This document shows positions 8,663-18,109 of a stretch of 64,000 nucleotides of DNA, one piece after another. Position numbers and translations under genes: made by a program. The notes under the pieces are model-generated. The model was not told where the DNA came from. It did not search any database and was given only the letters and a program-made list of their open reading frames with translations. The DNA comes from Anabaena minutissima FACHB-250 (GTDB lineage: Bacteria > Cyanobacteriota > Cyanobacteriia > Cyanobacteriales > Nostocaceae), in assembly GCF_014697125.1 (NCBI RefSeq), contig NZ_JACJRG010000002.1:62001-126000 (forward strand). The letters run 5' to 3'. How positions within the stretch are numbered: position 1 is the first letter of the stretch; each line of letters starts with the position of its first letter.

Positions 8663-9529
8663 GTGACAGATTTGAATAACTACAGATTAGAATTAGCAGA
8701 TGAAGAAACTTTAAATGAAGAAGATAATGATGAAGAACTAGAGGAAAAATTTACCTTTCAGTATGATCCTGAAAAAATTAACATTGTTACTAGAGAGCCA
8801 ACTATTGAGCAGTTATTGAGAAGAATTGACGAAGCAGCACTTGATTTAGCTCCTGACTTTCAAAGACAAGCAAATATATGGACTCCAGAAGCTAAAAGTA
8901 AATTGATTGAATCTATTCTAATTAGAATTCCATTACCTGCTTTTTATATAGATGCTACTAATGAAGATGAATGGGTAGTTGTAGATGGATTACAAAGATT
9001 GTCAGCACTCAAGCAATTTGTAATTGATAAAAGTGATAAAACAAGACTTAACTTGGTTGGATTAGAATACTTGAAGGAGCTTAATAATAAAACCTATGAT
9101 GAATTAGAAAGGACATATCAACGTCGTATTCTAGAAACTCAAGTCACAGTATTTTTAATAGAGAAAGGTACACCATTAGAAGTAAAATATAATATTTTTA
9201 AACGGATTAATACAGGTGGAGTACCTCTTTCTAATCAAGAATTACGTCATGCGTTGAATCCAGGGCAAGCTATCAAATTGGTTGCAAAATTGGCTTCCTT
9301 ATCCGAGTTTCAACGTGTTGTTAATCTCAGCGATTCCAAGAAAAAGAGGATGGATGATAGGGAATTTGTATTAGGATTTCTCGCTTTTTATCTAATTTCT
9401 TATAAAGAATATCAAGATGAAACTAGAGAGTCATTTTTTAGCAAGGCATTATCAAAAATCAATAATCTTAATAATGAAGATATGTCCAAAATAGAAGAAA
9501 ATTTCAAAAGGGAGCATCTCATTTTTTGA
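8663..9529 (+). pseudogene. DUF262 protein, 3' end removed by an IS element
   Basis: DUF262 (GmrSD N-terminal/ParB-like fold) proteins often act in restriction or defence. The frame starts at a GTG at 8663 behind aaggggtaa. It has an acidic N-terminus, then PDFQRQANIWTPEAKSKLIESILIRIPLPAFY (given here in parts: PDFQRQANIW, SILIRIPLPAFY) and the DUF262 core VVDGLQRLSAL and KRINTGGVPLSNQELRHAL. Stand-alone relatives continue for several dozen residues. Here the native sequence ends at about residue 283 at the left end of the insertion sequence, and the last five codons (EHLIF) come from the element. The missing tail does not resume beyond the element, so a deletion accompanied or followed insertion. 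Confidence 0.8.
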
Positions 9530-9535
9530 AGTAGC

Positions 9536-10384
9536 TCAAACCGATAATAATCCATTGAGGTAGGCACAACGATGAGCAAGGACTTGAGGCACATTTTCGC
9601 GCTTCCATTGCGCTCCAGAAATCTTAGTTCGACGGTCAACTTGTTTAACGGCAGATTCAACCGACCCAGAACCAATTGAACAAATTTCCTCAGCTTGATG
9701 GTATTCGTAATTGATAATGCGCTGGCGATGTTTATCGAGATAATGACAAAAGTTTTGTGCTTGTTTACCTTTGCAATCAGTAAATAAGCCTTTAGCTGCC
9801 TCTACTTGACCTTTCCAAAGTAAAGCTTGTGCTTTCTGAAGACGTTTGAGTGAACCCCCGACTTTGTGGAGGTTTTCCATGAGATGGAACCAATCAAGCA
9901 CTTCTCGGCGTTGTACGTTAGGCGCTAGTTGGTCAATGATGTTCCAAATGCCGTCATGTCCATCACCAATACAAGTGACTGTGCTAGCCAGTGTTTGGTC
10001 ATTCACCCAATCAATGACAACCTGATTATCTTGAAAGGACGTTCCCACAGTTCCTAGATGATGTAAGCTAATCCCTTTATAGCCCAGCCATGCACATACT
10101 TCTCCGTCAGGGGTGCGGACACGAATGTTCCCACCATCAACGCTTAATTCTTCAATCGTCTCTTCTAGTGTCGGCAATTCAAAGTTCTGGCGATGTACCA
10201 ATCGTTGCTGACTACTGCGGGAAACTTGTACGCCTGTGAAATACTCAATATCTGATGCTGCATCTTCATAGCTGACATTGGCACTCACACGTAGACAGCA
10301 AATTTCCAGATACGGACTCAATTGATTACTGTTCGGGACTTCTAATTGCTGCGCCTGCTTGCTTGTTATTGGCAATTCTCCCAA
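9536..10384 (-). CDS. ISKra4-type transposase, main frame (orfB)
   Basis: This is the catalytic part of a DDE transposase. Acidic residues typical of the family are visible in ELSVDGGNIRV (first Asp), CIGDGHDGIW (second Asp) and IGSGSVESAVKQ (Glu), followed by the conserved end GAQWKRENVPQVLAHRCAYL. The frame is open further upstream, reading GYQRRLKSILGELPIT and TVTGT before the listed ATG, so the ATG is probably not the real start. Translation more likely arrives from orfA by a -1 shift at 10438-10444. The reconstituted product would be about 355 residues. The element may be active, since neither frame has internal stops. Confidence 0.85.
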   Translation of the reverse strand: MGELPITSKQAQQLEVPNSNQLSPYLEICCLRVSANVSYEDAASDIEYFTGVQVSRSSQQRLVHRQNFELPTLEETIEELSVDGGNIRVRTPDGEVCAWLGYKGISLHHLGTVGTSFQDNQVVIDWVNDQTLASTVTCIGDGHDGIWNIIDQLAPNVQRREVLDWFHLMENLHKVGGSLKRLQKAQALLWKGQVEAAKGLFTDCKGKQAQNFCHYLDKHRQRIINYEYHQAEEICSIGSGSVESAVKQVDRRTKISGAQWKRENVPQVLAHRCAYLNGLLSV

Positions 10385-10392
10385 AATACTTT

Positions 10393-10602
10393 TCAGTCGT
10401 CGTTGATATCCTGCCCTTGTGCCTGTAACCGTTTCGATAAAAAAACCCCTACTTCTGGCATGACATGCTTCTGCATTTGACTTCGCACTGCCTCTTCAAT
10501 TCCTGCAAGGTTTGTTAGTCTTTCTGCTGACGTATCTTCATACAATATTTTAGCGATCGCCTGAATATGTTCTTGAAGAGCTTGTTTTTGTTCTGGGGTC
10601 AT
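10393..10602 (-). CDS. ISKra4-type transposase, N-terminal frame (orfA)
   Basis: It encodes the 69-residue N-terminus of the transposase: MTPEQKQALQEHIQAIAK followed by MQKHVMPEVGVFLS, which matches the usual beginning of ISKra4 transposases. At codons GTT TTT TTA (10446-10438) the heptamer T TTT TTA fits a -1 slippery site. Shifting there gives FIETVTGTRAGYQRRLKSIL, the expected continuation, whereas the unshifted frame ends after QAQGQDINDD. The neat slippery heptamer argues for programmed frameshifting rather than a mutation. Confidence 0.8.
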   Translation of the reverse strand: MTPEQKQALQEHIQAIAKILYEDTSAERLTNLAGIEEAVRSQMQKHVMPEVGVFLSKRLQAQGQDINDD

Positions 10603-10856
10603 CGGTAAGTAAATACACTCTTCCTACTTATCCTGACTGATTTTCGCCTTCTTTGCAAAAAACTGGGATGCTCCCGTTAGGCCCTGGTAAAATCATCATT
10701 GGATATATGGGAACAAAAATACAATAGTTAAGCAAGTATTATCGTAAATAGTCACTGTAAAACAATATACAGTTATAGCTTGTCGTATACATCGCCCTCC
10801 TCCCCTTCTCACTGCTAAACTAAAAAACAACCCTTACCCTGTGCAAAGGTAGTCTT

Positions 10857-11600
10857 ATGACCTCTGCAACCAATCCCGCCACCGACCTGACCCCATTTCC
10901 AGACCATACGCAACTACCAGAGTCCGATGGTACTTTCGTGTTCGCGCAGCGTGCCGAAGGAAAAAATTGGCAAGAGCATCCCCAAAGCATTTTATTGACT
11001 GACTCAATTCAACCTGTTCTCAGACAATTACACCCCGATGGTCAATATTGCATAGGTCAGGACTTAGGTATTTACTGGCGTTTAACTGACCCCCCAGAAA
11101 AAGGTGCAGAAGCACCGGATTGGTTCTATGTAGGAAATGTACCACCCTTGCTTGATGGGCAAACGCGGAGGTCTTATGTGTTGTGGCGAGAGTTTATTGC
11201 CCCGTTAATTGCCTTGGAATTTGTTTCTGGTGATGGGAGTGAAGAACGAGACAAAACCCCTTGGAAGGGCAAATTTTGGATTTATGAACAGGTGATTCGT
11301 CCTCCTTTCTATGGCATTTATGAAGTCAATAAAGCCAGCGTGGAAGTTTATGAATTAATTGGTGGGCAATATCAGTTATTAGCCGCAACTGAGCATGGAC
11401 ATTATCCTATTCTGCCCTTGGGAGTTGAGTTAGGTATTTGGCAGGGCGAATATCAAAACGCCGAATTACCTTGGCTACGCTGGTGGGATTCGCAGGGTAA
11501 TTTGTTGCTGACTGGTGAAGAACGAGCCGAACAAGAACGTCAAAGGAACGATCGCCTGATTGCTCAATTGCGATCACTCGGCGTTGAACCAGAAGCTTAA
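10857..11600 (+). CDS. Uma2 family (DUF820) putative endonuclease
   Basis: Uma2 proteins have a PD-(D/E)XK nuclease-like fold and are strongly expanded in cyanobacteria; their role is unknown. Visible in this 247-residue protein are APDWFYVGNVPPLL with the first acidic residue, IALEFVSGDGSEERD (E-x-S type second motif) and KGKFWIYEQVIRPPFYGIY. The C-terminal tail (TGEERAEQERQRNDRLIAQL) is a short charged helix typical of the family. ATG start at 10857; a weak aaggtag lies upstream. It stands alone between the IS element and a convergent cup gene. Confidence 0.88.
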   Translation: MTSATNPATDLTPFPDHTQLPESDGTFVFAQRAEGKNWQEHPQSILLTDSIQPVLRQLHPDGQYCIGQDLGIYWRLTDPPEKGAEAPDWFYVGNVPPLLDGQTRRSYVLWREFIAPLIALEFVSGDGSEERDKTPWKGKFWIYEQVIRPPFYGIYEVNKASVEVYELIGGQYQLLAATEHGHYPILPLGVELGIWQGEYQNAELPWLRWWDSQGNLLLTGEERAEQERQRNDRLIAQLRSLGVEPEA

Positions 11601-11660
11601 TTCTCCGCGAAACTCTGCGCCTACCTCCTTCCTCCTCTGCGTTTAAACTCCCCCCGCAAC
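11601..11660. repeat. Dispersed ctctgcg...cctctgcgttt repeat
   Basis: A stretch of about 55 bases with the elements tctccgcg, ctctgcgc and cctctgcgtttaaa. A diverged copy with the same order lies at 25063-25120. Both follow a coding region, so this is a small interspersed repeat rather than a gene-specific signal. Confidence 0.65.
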
Positions 11661-11661
11661 C

Positions 11662-12792
11662 TTACTTATTCACATTCAGCAACTGTGAATTTTGTAACCT
11701 ATCCATCCATTTTTCTAAATAAACTCGATTAGCCTCTTGCTCAGATGCTTCTTCACTATCCGCAGGATAAGGCATCAATCCCAAAATCGCGGCTGTAGTC
11801 ACACAAAACATAGATTTTTGGAAAGTCATACAAATCTGCACACGCAAATCATCCTCACCCCGTAAACCTCGCCGATAAACTTCGTGCAGATACTCTGGTA
11901 GATAATGACGCATATCCTGCATTAACAATGTAGGCGGAATACCTGCACCACCAATAGGCAACGGATCAGCGTATAATGCCCCATATTGGAATCGAGATTG
12001 ATCGGGTGGAACTTGATAACCTTGGGCGTTGTATGAAACTGTTCCTAAAAATGGAGTACCTCTAAAGAATACTGCTTCTACATAAGGTATTGCGGTATCC
12101 GCTAAAAAAGTCAACCCCAAACTTTGAGGAATAATTTCATAGACTTTTTTATTAATTTTCACCGCGTAGGCAATTGGCTTTAACGCATCCGCTACTAACC
12201 CCGCCTTAATATGTTCTACAACGTCGGGAATAGTTTTAATTTCACCTCGGTCATAGCGGTCTGATAAGTCTAGAAACATATCAGCCATGACCCGCCAAAA
12301 TTGCCCCAAACCACTGTAGTAAGCAGACATCCGTAACTGTTCAGTTAAAAAGTCGGGAAACAGTTGATTCAACCCCATTATCAAGGGATTGATGCCAAAT
12401 TTTGCTTTGATAACTGCTTCTGCTCTTTCTTGAAATTCTTGAGTATCTAAATAAGCATCTAAACCGCCACCACCATGCCACATCATGGCTTTCATGCAAT
12501 ATTCTGCATACTCAAAATTGATTCTGTCGTGCCACCAATGACGAAGTAATTTTTGGAAATTAATTTCACCATTAAAATATTTAAAAAATGGGAAAAATAC
12601 TAAAAATTGATTTTCAGAAATATAAATCAAGTTCTTTGAATAAGCATCTATAATTACCCCATAGCTTTTGAGGATACCTACAACTTCTAAGACATTTTGT
12701 GGACTGTCTGTCAGTAAAGCTTGTCCTGTTTGGAGGCGTTGAATATACTCAGCTAAAGGATTATGATTCTGCTTCTTTTTAACAGCTACCAT
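11662..12792 (-). CDS. cupB: CO2 hydration protein of NDH-1 (ChpX/CupB type)
   Basis: This hydrophilic subunit of the specialised NDH-1 complexes converts CO2 to bicarbonate on the cytoplasmic side of the thylakoid, coupled to electron flow. The 376-residue protein has the family segments HWWHDRINFEYAEYCMKAMMWHG, PDFLTEQLRMSAYYSGLGQFW (in parts) and a C-terminal FQKSMFCVTTAAILGL. It follows ndhF and ndhD in one leftward operon, the standard arrangement. The length near 376 and the ndhF-ndhD-cup order fit CupB/ChpX (low-affinity, constitutive system) better than CupA/ChpY, which is usually longer. I am sure of the family and moderately sure of the subtype. Confidence 0.9.
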   Translation of the reverse strand: MVAVKKKQNHNPLAEYIQRLQTGQALLTDSPQNVLEVVGILKSYGVIIDAYSKNLIYISENQFLVFFPFFKYFNGEINFQKLLRHWWHDRINFEYAEYCMKAMMWHGGGGLDAYLDTQEFQERAEAVIKAKFGINPLIMGLNQLFPDFLTEQLRMSAYYSGLGQFWRVMADMFLDLSDRYDRGEIKTIPDVVEHIKAGLVADALKPIAYAVKINKKVYEIIPQSLGLTFLADTAIPYVEAVFFRGTPFLGTVSYNAQGYQVPPDQSRFQYGALYADPLPIGGAGIPPTLLMQDMRHYLPEYLHEVYRRGLRGEDDLRVQICMTFQKSMFCVTTAAILGLMPYPADSEEASEQEANRVYLEKWMDRLQNSQLLNVNK

Positions 12793-12897
12793 TTTAATTC
12801 TCCAGAAAATAAAAATATTTTTTAAATTATTTTTGTTAATTACCAGATAGGTGATAATGGGTAATTGTGTGGCTATTACCCATTCTTAAACACTGGA

Positions 12898-14400
12898 TTA
12901 GTTTTGGCTTTTTGCCGCTTCTAAAGAGACAGTTGCTACTGTATGTTCTACGTTTACCATAGCAGTAACTGTGGGTTCAGACCAACGTACTAACCAAGCT
13001 GGTTGGATACCAAAAACGACAATCAGGGCAGCTAAGATAAAGGCAGGAATGCGATCGCTCCAGTAAACTCTAGGTAGGTTGATCACTTGCTCAGACAAGC
13101 GACCAAAAAAGGCACGGTTGAGCAGAATTAAAAAGTAAACCGCCGTTAAACCTGTACCCAGCATTGATACCAACGTTTGTACCGGGAATACAGCAAAAGA
13201 GCCACGAAATACAATAAATTCTGAAATAAATCCTACCATTCCCGGAGTACCAGCACTAGCCATCACGCCTATAATCATCAAGCTACCAATTAAAGGCATA
13301 CCCCGTTCTGGATTCAGTAGTCCGCGAATCACATTTAAATCACGGCTACCAGCTTTTTTATAGACAACTCCCACTAATAGAAACAGCATGGCAGAAATTA
13401 ACCCGTGGCTAATCATTTGCATGACAGCACCCAAAGTGCTTAATGGTGTGGCGGCGGCGGCGGCGAGTAAGATATAGCCCATGTGACCAATAGAACTATA
13501 GGCTACCATTTTTTTCATGTCAGTTTGAGCGATCGCACAGGATGAGCCATACAACACACTCACCACTGCCCAAACTGCCAACCAAGGGGCTAAATATGCC
13601 CAGGCTTCTGGTAACAAGTCCATCCCAAACCGCAACAAGCCATAAGTCCCCAGTTTCAACAATACACCAGCCAGCAGCACAGAAATCGGCGTAGAAGCTT
13701 CAACGTGAGCATCTGGTAGCCAAGTGTGAAAGGGAACTAGGGGCATTTTGATGCCAAAACCAATTAAAATTCCCCCTAGGAGTAGCAACTGGGTAGCTAA
13801 CGGTAGAGATTTAGCATCTAATGCTGTTAAGGAAAAGCTGTCAGCACCACTCAGCCACACCATACCCAGGAAACTAGCTAAAATCAAGATTCCCGAAACC
13901 GCAGTATAGATCAGAAATTTTGTAGCAGCGTAACCTCTTTTCGCACCACCCCAAATAGCAATTAGCAGATACAGGGGAATCAATTCCAACTCGTAAAACA
14001 AGAAAAATAGCAGTAAATCTTGGGCAATAAATGCTCCGGCTACTCCAGCACTCAACACCAAAATCAAAGAGTAATAAAACCGAGGACGTTGTAGAGATTC
14101 ATCGGTGCTGTAGATAGCTATACCAGTCAATAATCCATTCAACAACAGCAAAGGCAAGGATAGCCCATCTACTCCTAGATTATAATTCAATCCCAACGCA
14201 TCTATCCAGGGTAAAAACTCACTAAACTGTTGGTTAACTTCCCCTGGATTGAACTGGCTAGCCAATATGACAGTCCACAAGAAAATTAATCCTGCAACAA
14301 TCAACGCGATACTCCGGGAAATTTTCCCATTCACGCCAGCAGGTAATAAACCAACTAACAGCGCACCCAACAATGGCGCAAAAATTAATACACTTAGCAT
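12898..14400 (-). CDS. ndhD: NAD(P)H dehydrogenase subunit 4 (NdhD3/D4 type)
   Basis: Antiporter-like membrane subunit of thylakoid NDH-1, related to complex I NuoM. The 500-residue protein is hydrophobic throughout. Key segments are FLFYELELIPLYLLIAIWG (with the conserved Glu in a transmembrane helix), LPDAHVEASTPISVLLAG and the IAQTDMKKMVAYSSIGHMG proton-channel lysine region. It lies 129 bases after ndhF and 105 bases before cup on the same strand, so it most likely belongs to the CO2-uptake form of NDH-1 rather than the respiratory form. A heptamer array occupies the ndhF-ndhD gap. Confidence 0.93.
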   Translation of the reverse strand: MLSVLIFAPLLGALLVGLLPAGVNGKISRSIALIVAGLIFLWTVILASQFNPGEVNQQFSEFLPWIDALGLNYNLGVDGLSLPLLLLNGLLTGIAIYSTDESLQRPRFYYSLILVLSAGVAGAFIAQDLLLFFLFYELELIPLYLLIAIWGGAKRGYAATKFLIYTAVSGILILASFLGMVWLSGADSFSLTALDAKSLPLATQLLLLGGILIGFGIKMPLVPFHTWLPDAHVEASTPISVLLAGVLLKLGTYGLLRFGMDLLPEAWAYLAPWLAVWAVVSVLYGSSCAIAQTDMKKMVAYSSIGHMGYILLAAAAATPLSTLGAVMQMISHGLISAMLFLLVGVVYKKAGSRDLNVIRGLLNPERGMPLIGSLMIIGVMASAGTPGMVGFISEFIVFRGSFAVFPVQTLVSMLGTGLTAVYFLILLNRAFFGRLSEQVINLPRVYWSDRIPAFILAALIVVFGIQPAWLVRWSEPTVTAMVNVEHTVATVSLEAAKSQN

Positions 14401-14407
14401 AAGGAAG

Positions 14408-14449
14408 GTGACAGGGGACAGGGGACAGGGGACAGGTGACAGGTGACAA
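14408..14449. repeat. Heptamer tandem repeat (gggacag/gtgacag), 6 units
   Basis: Six 7-base units occur just upstream of the ndhD start, inside the ndhF-ndhD-cup operon. The same units form the arrays at 29586-29634 and, on the other strand, inside mutS2 at 47694-47749. Confidence 0.9.
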
Positions 14450-14529
14450 GAGATAAATAAATACTTTTAACTTTCCTCTCTTCCAGTTTTTCCACCCAAT
14501 ACTCAATACTCAGCACTCAATAAGCACTC

Positions 14530-16386
14530 TCAAAAAGGCAACTTATCTAATAAGCCTAATGACCAGCTAATGAAAAAGCCCAGGACGCTGACTACCGCTA
14601 GGATGGTCAACATATATCCTTGGGATTGACCCGAAATGCTGTACTTCAAGCCTTGTCCACTGAAAATCGTGGCAAAACCGACTAAGTTTACTAAACCATC
14701 AACTAAATAGCGATCGCTCCACGCGGAAATTTTCGATAGTATGGATACTGTACTCACTATGGTGAGGCGATAAATCCGGTCAATGTAAAAGTCATAACCC
14801 AATAAGTCTTGCATCATTCGCCAAGCCATAATTCTTGACCTAGACCAAGCTTTGTGCAGATAAATGGTTGACCCGATGACTACCCCAGCTACCGTAGAAG
14901 AAACCAACACTAAAACTACGTACCAATCAATACTTTCCCAAGCTGGGAGTAAGTACCATTGCTGTAGCATCAGAGGTAGGATTAACGTCAGAATTGTCAG
15001 TGATACCATTGGGAAAGCCATCGTCCAGCCGACTTCCGGAGCGCGACGGGTTTTTTGTTGCGGTTGACCCCAAAACACTAATCTAAATACCCGTGTCAAG
15101 TTTAAGGCAGTTAACCCATTGACTAAGATTAAAATTGCAATCACCCAGGGGGAAACTCTCACTAAGCCATCAGCCCAGGCTAGCATTGCCCAAAAACTAC
15201 CCAGTGGTAACATTGTCACCATCCCGGCTGAACCAACGATATAGGCGGTGGTAGTTGCCGGCATTTTAGACCATAAACCACCCATTTCTGTCAAGTCTTG
15301 GCTGTGGGTAGTAAAAATGACTGAGCCAGAACTCATAAATAATAATGCTTTAGCGATCGCATGGGTTAATAACAACATCAGGGCTACACCCCCCTGCTCT
15401 AATCCCACTGCCAAAAATACTAATCCCATATAAGCACTAGTAGAATGGGATAAAGCACGCTTTATATCCGTTTGGGCTAGAGCAACTAAACTAGCTCCCA
15501 CTGCTGTCACGCTACCTATAATCAATAAAGCATTCAATGCGACAGGTGAGAGAGCCAGAATCGGTTGTAGTTTATACAATATATAAGCACCACCAGCGAC
15601 CACTAAGGAGTTCCGCATGACTGAAGCCGGGTTAGGGCCTTCCATGGCTTCATCTAACCACATATGCAAGGGGAACTGAGCGCATTTACCTGCTGGGCCA
15701 GCAATCAAAGCCAAACCTAACAATGCTGAGGTTACTGGGTCTAAACTCGCTGTTTGCGCCCATTCATATAAGTCAGAAAAATTCAAACTACCCGCTAAGG
15801 TGGAAAGTGTCACTACTGCCATTAGTAGTAATAAATCTCCCACTCGTTTTGTCCAAAACGCATCTCTTGCTGCTGTTACTACTAGGGGTTGTGCGTACCA
15901 AAATCCCACTAGCAAGTAGGTAGAAAGTGTCAAAACTTCCAATAGTGCGTAGCTGAGAAATAAAGAGTCACTAAAAGCCAAACCACTCAGTGCAGCTTCA
16001 AAAAATCCGACTAGTCCAAAAAATCTTGCTAAAGCCCAGTCCTTTTCCATGTAACCTAGAGCATAGATTTGCGCTAGTAGACTCAACCCTGTGATTAAAA
16101 CTGTTGCCCCAATGCTAACCGGTGAAATTTCCAAAGCAAAGGATAAATTTAAATCCGCCGCTTGAAACCAAGTAATGACCCAGTTTTCTTGTTCCCTATT
16201 CCAAATATCCTTAAATACTAAGAGGCTATGAGCAAAAGCTAAAAGGGTAGTCAACAAGTTGAAATACGCCGCAGGTCTTGGACCTGTTCGTCGGATGATA
16301 CCTATACTCCACGGCAAGGTTATGAGTGCGCCTAACAAACTATAAAAAGGCATACACCAACTTGTTGCAAATAGAAACTGATTCAT
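14530..16386 (-). CDS. ndhF: NAD(P)H dehydrogenase subunit 5 (NdhF3/F4 type)
   Basis: First gene of the CO2-uptake operon; NuoL-like antiporter subunit in the thylakoid membrane. The 618-residue, strongly hydrophobic protein contains AGPAGKCAQFPLHMWLDEAMEGPNPASVM (recognisable pieces KCAQFPLHMWL and EGPNPASVM) and ALAQTDIKRALSHSTSAYMG. The N-terminus lacks the usual long first helices of respiratory NdhF and begins MNQFLFATSWCMPFYS, as in the specialised F3/F4 subunits. It is divergent from ccmK across a 670-base gap. The pairing with a CO2 hydration gene fixes the role. Confidence 0.93.
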   Translation of the reverse strand: MNQFLFATSWCMPFYSLLGALITLPWSIGIIRRTGPRPAAYFNLLTTLLAFAHSLLVFKDIWNREQENWVITWFQAADLNLSFALEISPVSIGATVLITGLSLLAQIYALGYMEKDWALARFFGLVGFFEAALSGLAFSDSLFLSYALLEVLTLSTYLLVGFWYAQPLVVTAARDAFWTKRVGDLLLLMAVVTLSTLAGSLNFSDLYEWAQTASLDPVTSALLGLALIAGPAGKCAQFPLHMWLDEAMEGPNPASVMRNSLVVAGGAYILYKLQPILALSPVALNALLIIGSVTAVGASLVALAQTDIKRALSHSTSAYMGLVFLAVGLEQGGVALMLLLTHAIAKALLFMSSGSVIFTTHSQDLTEMGGLWSKMPATTTAYIVGSAGMVTMLPLGSFWAMLAWADGLVRVSPWVIAILILVNGLTALNLTRVFRLVFWGQPQQKTRRAPEVGWTMAFPMVSLTILTLILPLMLQQWYLLPAWESIDWYVVLVLVSSTVAGVVIGSTIYLHKAWSRSRIMAWRMMQDLLGYDFYIDRIYRLTIVSTVSILSKISAWSDRYLVDGLVNLVGFATIFSGQGLKYSISGQSQGYMLTILAVVSVLGFFISWSLGLLDKLPF

Positions 16387-17056
16387 TTATTGATTTCCCT
16401 TGAAGACTCAGCCTTAAATTTTCTTAAAACCCTTAAAACCATCATTTACTAAAACAAATTAATTTTTCTCAAAAACTATGCTTTTTTTAATTTTTTTATT
16501 AAACTCTTAGATGAGTATATTTTACTTAAATTCCCCCTACAAAAACTGCCATTAAAGTCAAGCTTATTTGTGTTAAAACATTTGTATTCTGCATATTTTC
16601 TGTGATTTAAACTCTTGGTTTCTACCTTGAAAACATAATTTTATAGAGCTTATTTAAAAAACTTATATATTCTTATATATTTTTCATTTAGCCTTGATAC
16701 TTACTACAAACTGTAGAGAAACCAGAGACAGCAAAGCTTACAGACTCTGATCTTCCTTTACCAGAGGGGACTAGCCTCGACTACGGATATCTTTTTGTAA
16801 ATGTAATAAAAAAATTATAAAGCACAAGTGGTTGCTATAGTAATCCGTAAACTTTGATTGAACAGATCACAGGTACAAATTTTTGTTAAGTTTTTTAAAA
16901 CTTTTTTATTATAAACTATTATACTAATTTATATTGCCATAGATGCCAACCTTTTCTATGCTTAGTTTGGAAGTGTTTTTGTAGCTCAAGATGAGCTTCC
17001 CCGGCAAAATTTTCAAACCGCAGTACTGATTGGATTAATTTTTTAGGAGATATGGG
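16387..17056. promoter_or_regulatory. Divergent control region between ndhF and ccmK operons
   Basis: This 670-base AT-rich region separates the two carbon-concentrating operons and must hold both promoters. Several TTA-N7/8-TAA spacings, the loose recognition pattern of CmpR-type LysR proteins, are present (one at about 16412-16425), but in DNA this AT-rich they are expected by chance. The ccmK side has a long leader and ends with aggaga six bases before the start codon. I cannot name exact promoter elements. Confidence 0.45.
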
Positions 17057-17365
17057 ATGCCAATTGCAGTTGGAATGATTGAGACCAAGGGATTTCCCGC
17101 AGTAGTGGAAGCAGCTGACGCGATGGTGAAAGCTGCACGCGTAACTTTGGTAGGATATGAAAAAATCGGTAGTGCTAGAGTTACTGTAATTGTGCGGGGA
17201 GATGTATCTGAGGTACAAGCCTCAGTAGCAGCTGGAATTGAAGCAGCCAGAAGAGTCAATGGTGGTGAAGTAGTATCTACACACATCATTGCCCGCCCCC
17301 ATGAGAACTTAGAATACGTCTTACCGATTCGTTACACGGAAGCTGTGGAACAGTTCCGTACCTAA
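17057..17365 (+). CDS. ccmK2: Carboxysome shell hexamer CcmK (CcmK2 type)
   Basis: Single BMC-H domain protein of 102 residues that forms hexameric tiles of the beta-carboxysome shell. The sequence is a near-canonical Ccm[39 protein letters not shown], then [19 protein letters not shown]. It ends shortly after VEQFRT, like CcmK2, and is first in the operon as ccmK2 is in other species; some genomes number the two copies the other way round. Aggaga lies six bases before ATG. One notable change is SARV where most CcmK1/2 proteins have SGRV. Confidence 0.95.
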   Translation: MPIAVGMIETKGFPAVVEAADAMVKAARVTLVGYEKIGSARVTVIVRGDVSEVQASVAAGIEAARRVNGGEVVSTHIIARPHENLEYVLPIRYTEAVEQFRT

Positions 17366-17455
17366 AAGCTGAGTAGAAAAACTCATTAACGGGGTTGCCT
17401 TCTTGAGCGTCAATGGAAATTCAAAGCTAGAAAGTTTATTCAGGAATCAAAAAGA

Positions 17456-17800
17456 ATGTCAATTGCAGTAGGAATGGTAGAAACGCTAGGCTTTCCCGCA
17501 GTGGTAGAAGCAGCAGATGCGATGGTGAAAGCTGCTCGTGTCACCTTGGTAGGCTACGAAAAAATTGGTAGTGGTCGAGTTACCGTAATTGTGAGAGGCG
17601 ACGTATCAGAAGTACAAGCTTCTGTAGGCGCAGGGGTTGAATCAGTGAAGCGCGTCAACGGTGGACAAGTGTTGTCTACACACATCATTGCTCGTCCTCA
17701 TGAGAACTTAGAGTACGTTCTCCCAATTCGTTATACCGAAGATGTAGAGCAATTCCGGGAAAATGTGAACGCCATTCGTCCCTTCGGCAGAAGACCATAG
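17456..17800 (+). CDS. ccmK1: Carboxysome shell hexamer CcmK (CcmK1 type)
   Basis: Second BMC-H shell protein, 114 residues, about 85% identical to its upstream neighbour by eye. It differs mainly in the C-terminal extension [15 protein letters not shown], the mark of CcmK1. It carries the usual SGRV and [19 protein letters not shown]. It lies 90 bases after the first copy and 6 bases before ccmL, so co-translation with ccmL is likely. The two paralogues probably form the bulk of the shell facets together. Confidence 0.95.
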   Translation: MSIAVGMVETLGFPAVVEAADAMVKAARVTLVGYEKIGSGRVTVIVRGDVSEVQASVGAGVESVKRVNGGQVLSTHIIARPHENLEYVLPIRYTEDVEQFRENVNAIRPFGRRP

Positions 17801-17806
17801 TGAGTA

Positions 17807-18109
17807 ATGCAAATTGCCAAAGTTCGTGGCACAGTAGTTAGCACACAAAAAGAACCTAGTCTCAGAGGTGTGAAGCTACTGTTGTTGCAATTAGTAGATG
17901 AGGAAGGAAACCTCCTGCAAAATTACGAAGTAGCAGCAGATAACGTAGGTGCAGGGGTGGATGAGTGGGTATTGATTAGTCGTGGTAGTGCGGCGCGTCA
18001 AGTACCTGGAAGTGAGCAGCGTCCTTTGGATGCAGCAGTAGTGGCGATAATTGATACTATTTACGTAGAAGATCGTCTCATTTATAGCAAAAAAGACCAA
18101 TACAGGTAG
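17807..18109 (+). CDS. ccmL: Carboxysome vertex pentamer CcmL
   Basis: BMC-P (EutN/CcmL) protein, 100 residues, whose pentamers close the twelve corners of the carboxysome. Family features are MQIAKVRGTVVSTQKEPSLRG (start MQIAKVRGTVV) and LKLLLLQ-type second strand, AADNVGAGVDEWVLISRGSAAR and DAAVVAIIDTI. No strong ribosome binding site is seen, but the start lies 6 bases after the ccmK1 stop. The stop codon is already part of a heptamer array (18108-18135). Confidence 0.95.
   Translation: MQIAKVRGTVVSTQKEPSLRGVKLLLLQLVDEEGNLLQNYEVAADNVGAGVDEWVLISRGSAARQVPGSEQRPLDAAVVAIIDTIYVEDRLIYSKKDQYR

Larger units (their letters stand above)
9510..10675 (-). mobile_element. ISKra4-family insertion sequence, about 1.17 kb
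   Basis: The ends are near-perfect inverted repeats: gggagcatc followed by a T-rich run at 9510-9528, and its inverse at 10656-10675 ending gatgctccc. Between them lie two overlapping transposase frames on the minus strand. I see no target duplication: the flanks atttcaaaa and gttaggccc do not match. This agrees with the loss of the DUF262 gene tail on the right side. Confidence 0.85.

Noticed and set aside
16387..17056. Specific LysR binding sites between ndhF and ccmK
   Set aside because: TTA-N7/8-TAA patterns occur, but so often in this AT-rich DNA that none can be singled out.
16919..17289. Minus-strand frames opposite the first ccmK
   Set aside because: They are antisense to a strongly conserved shell gene and have no protein-like composition.
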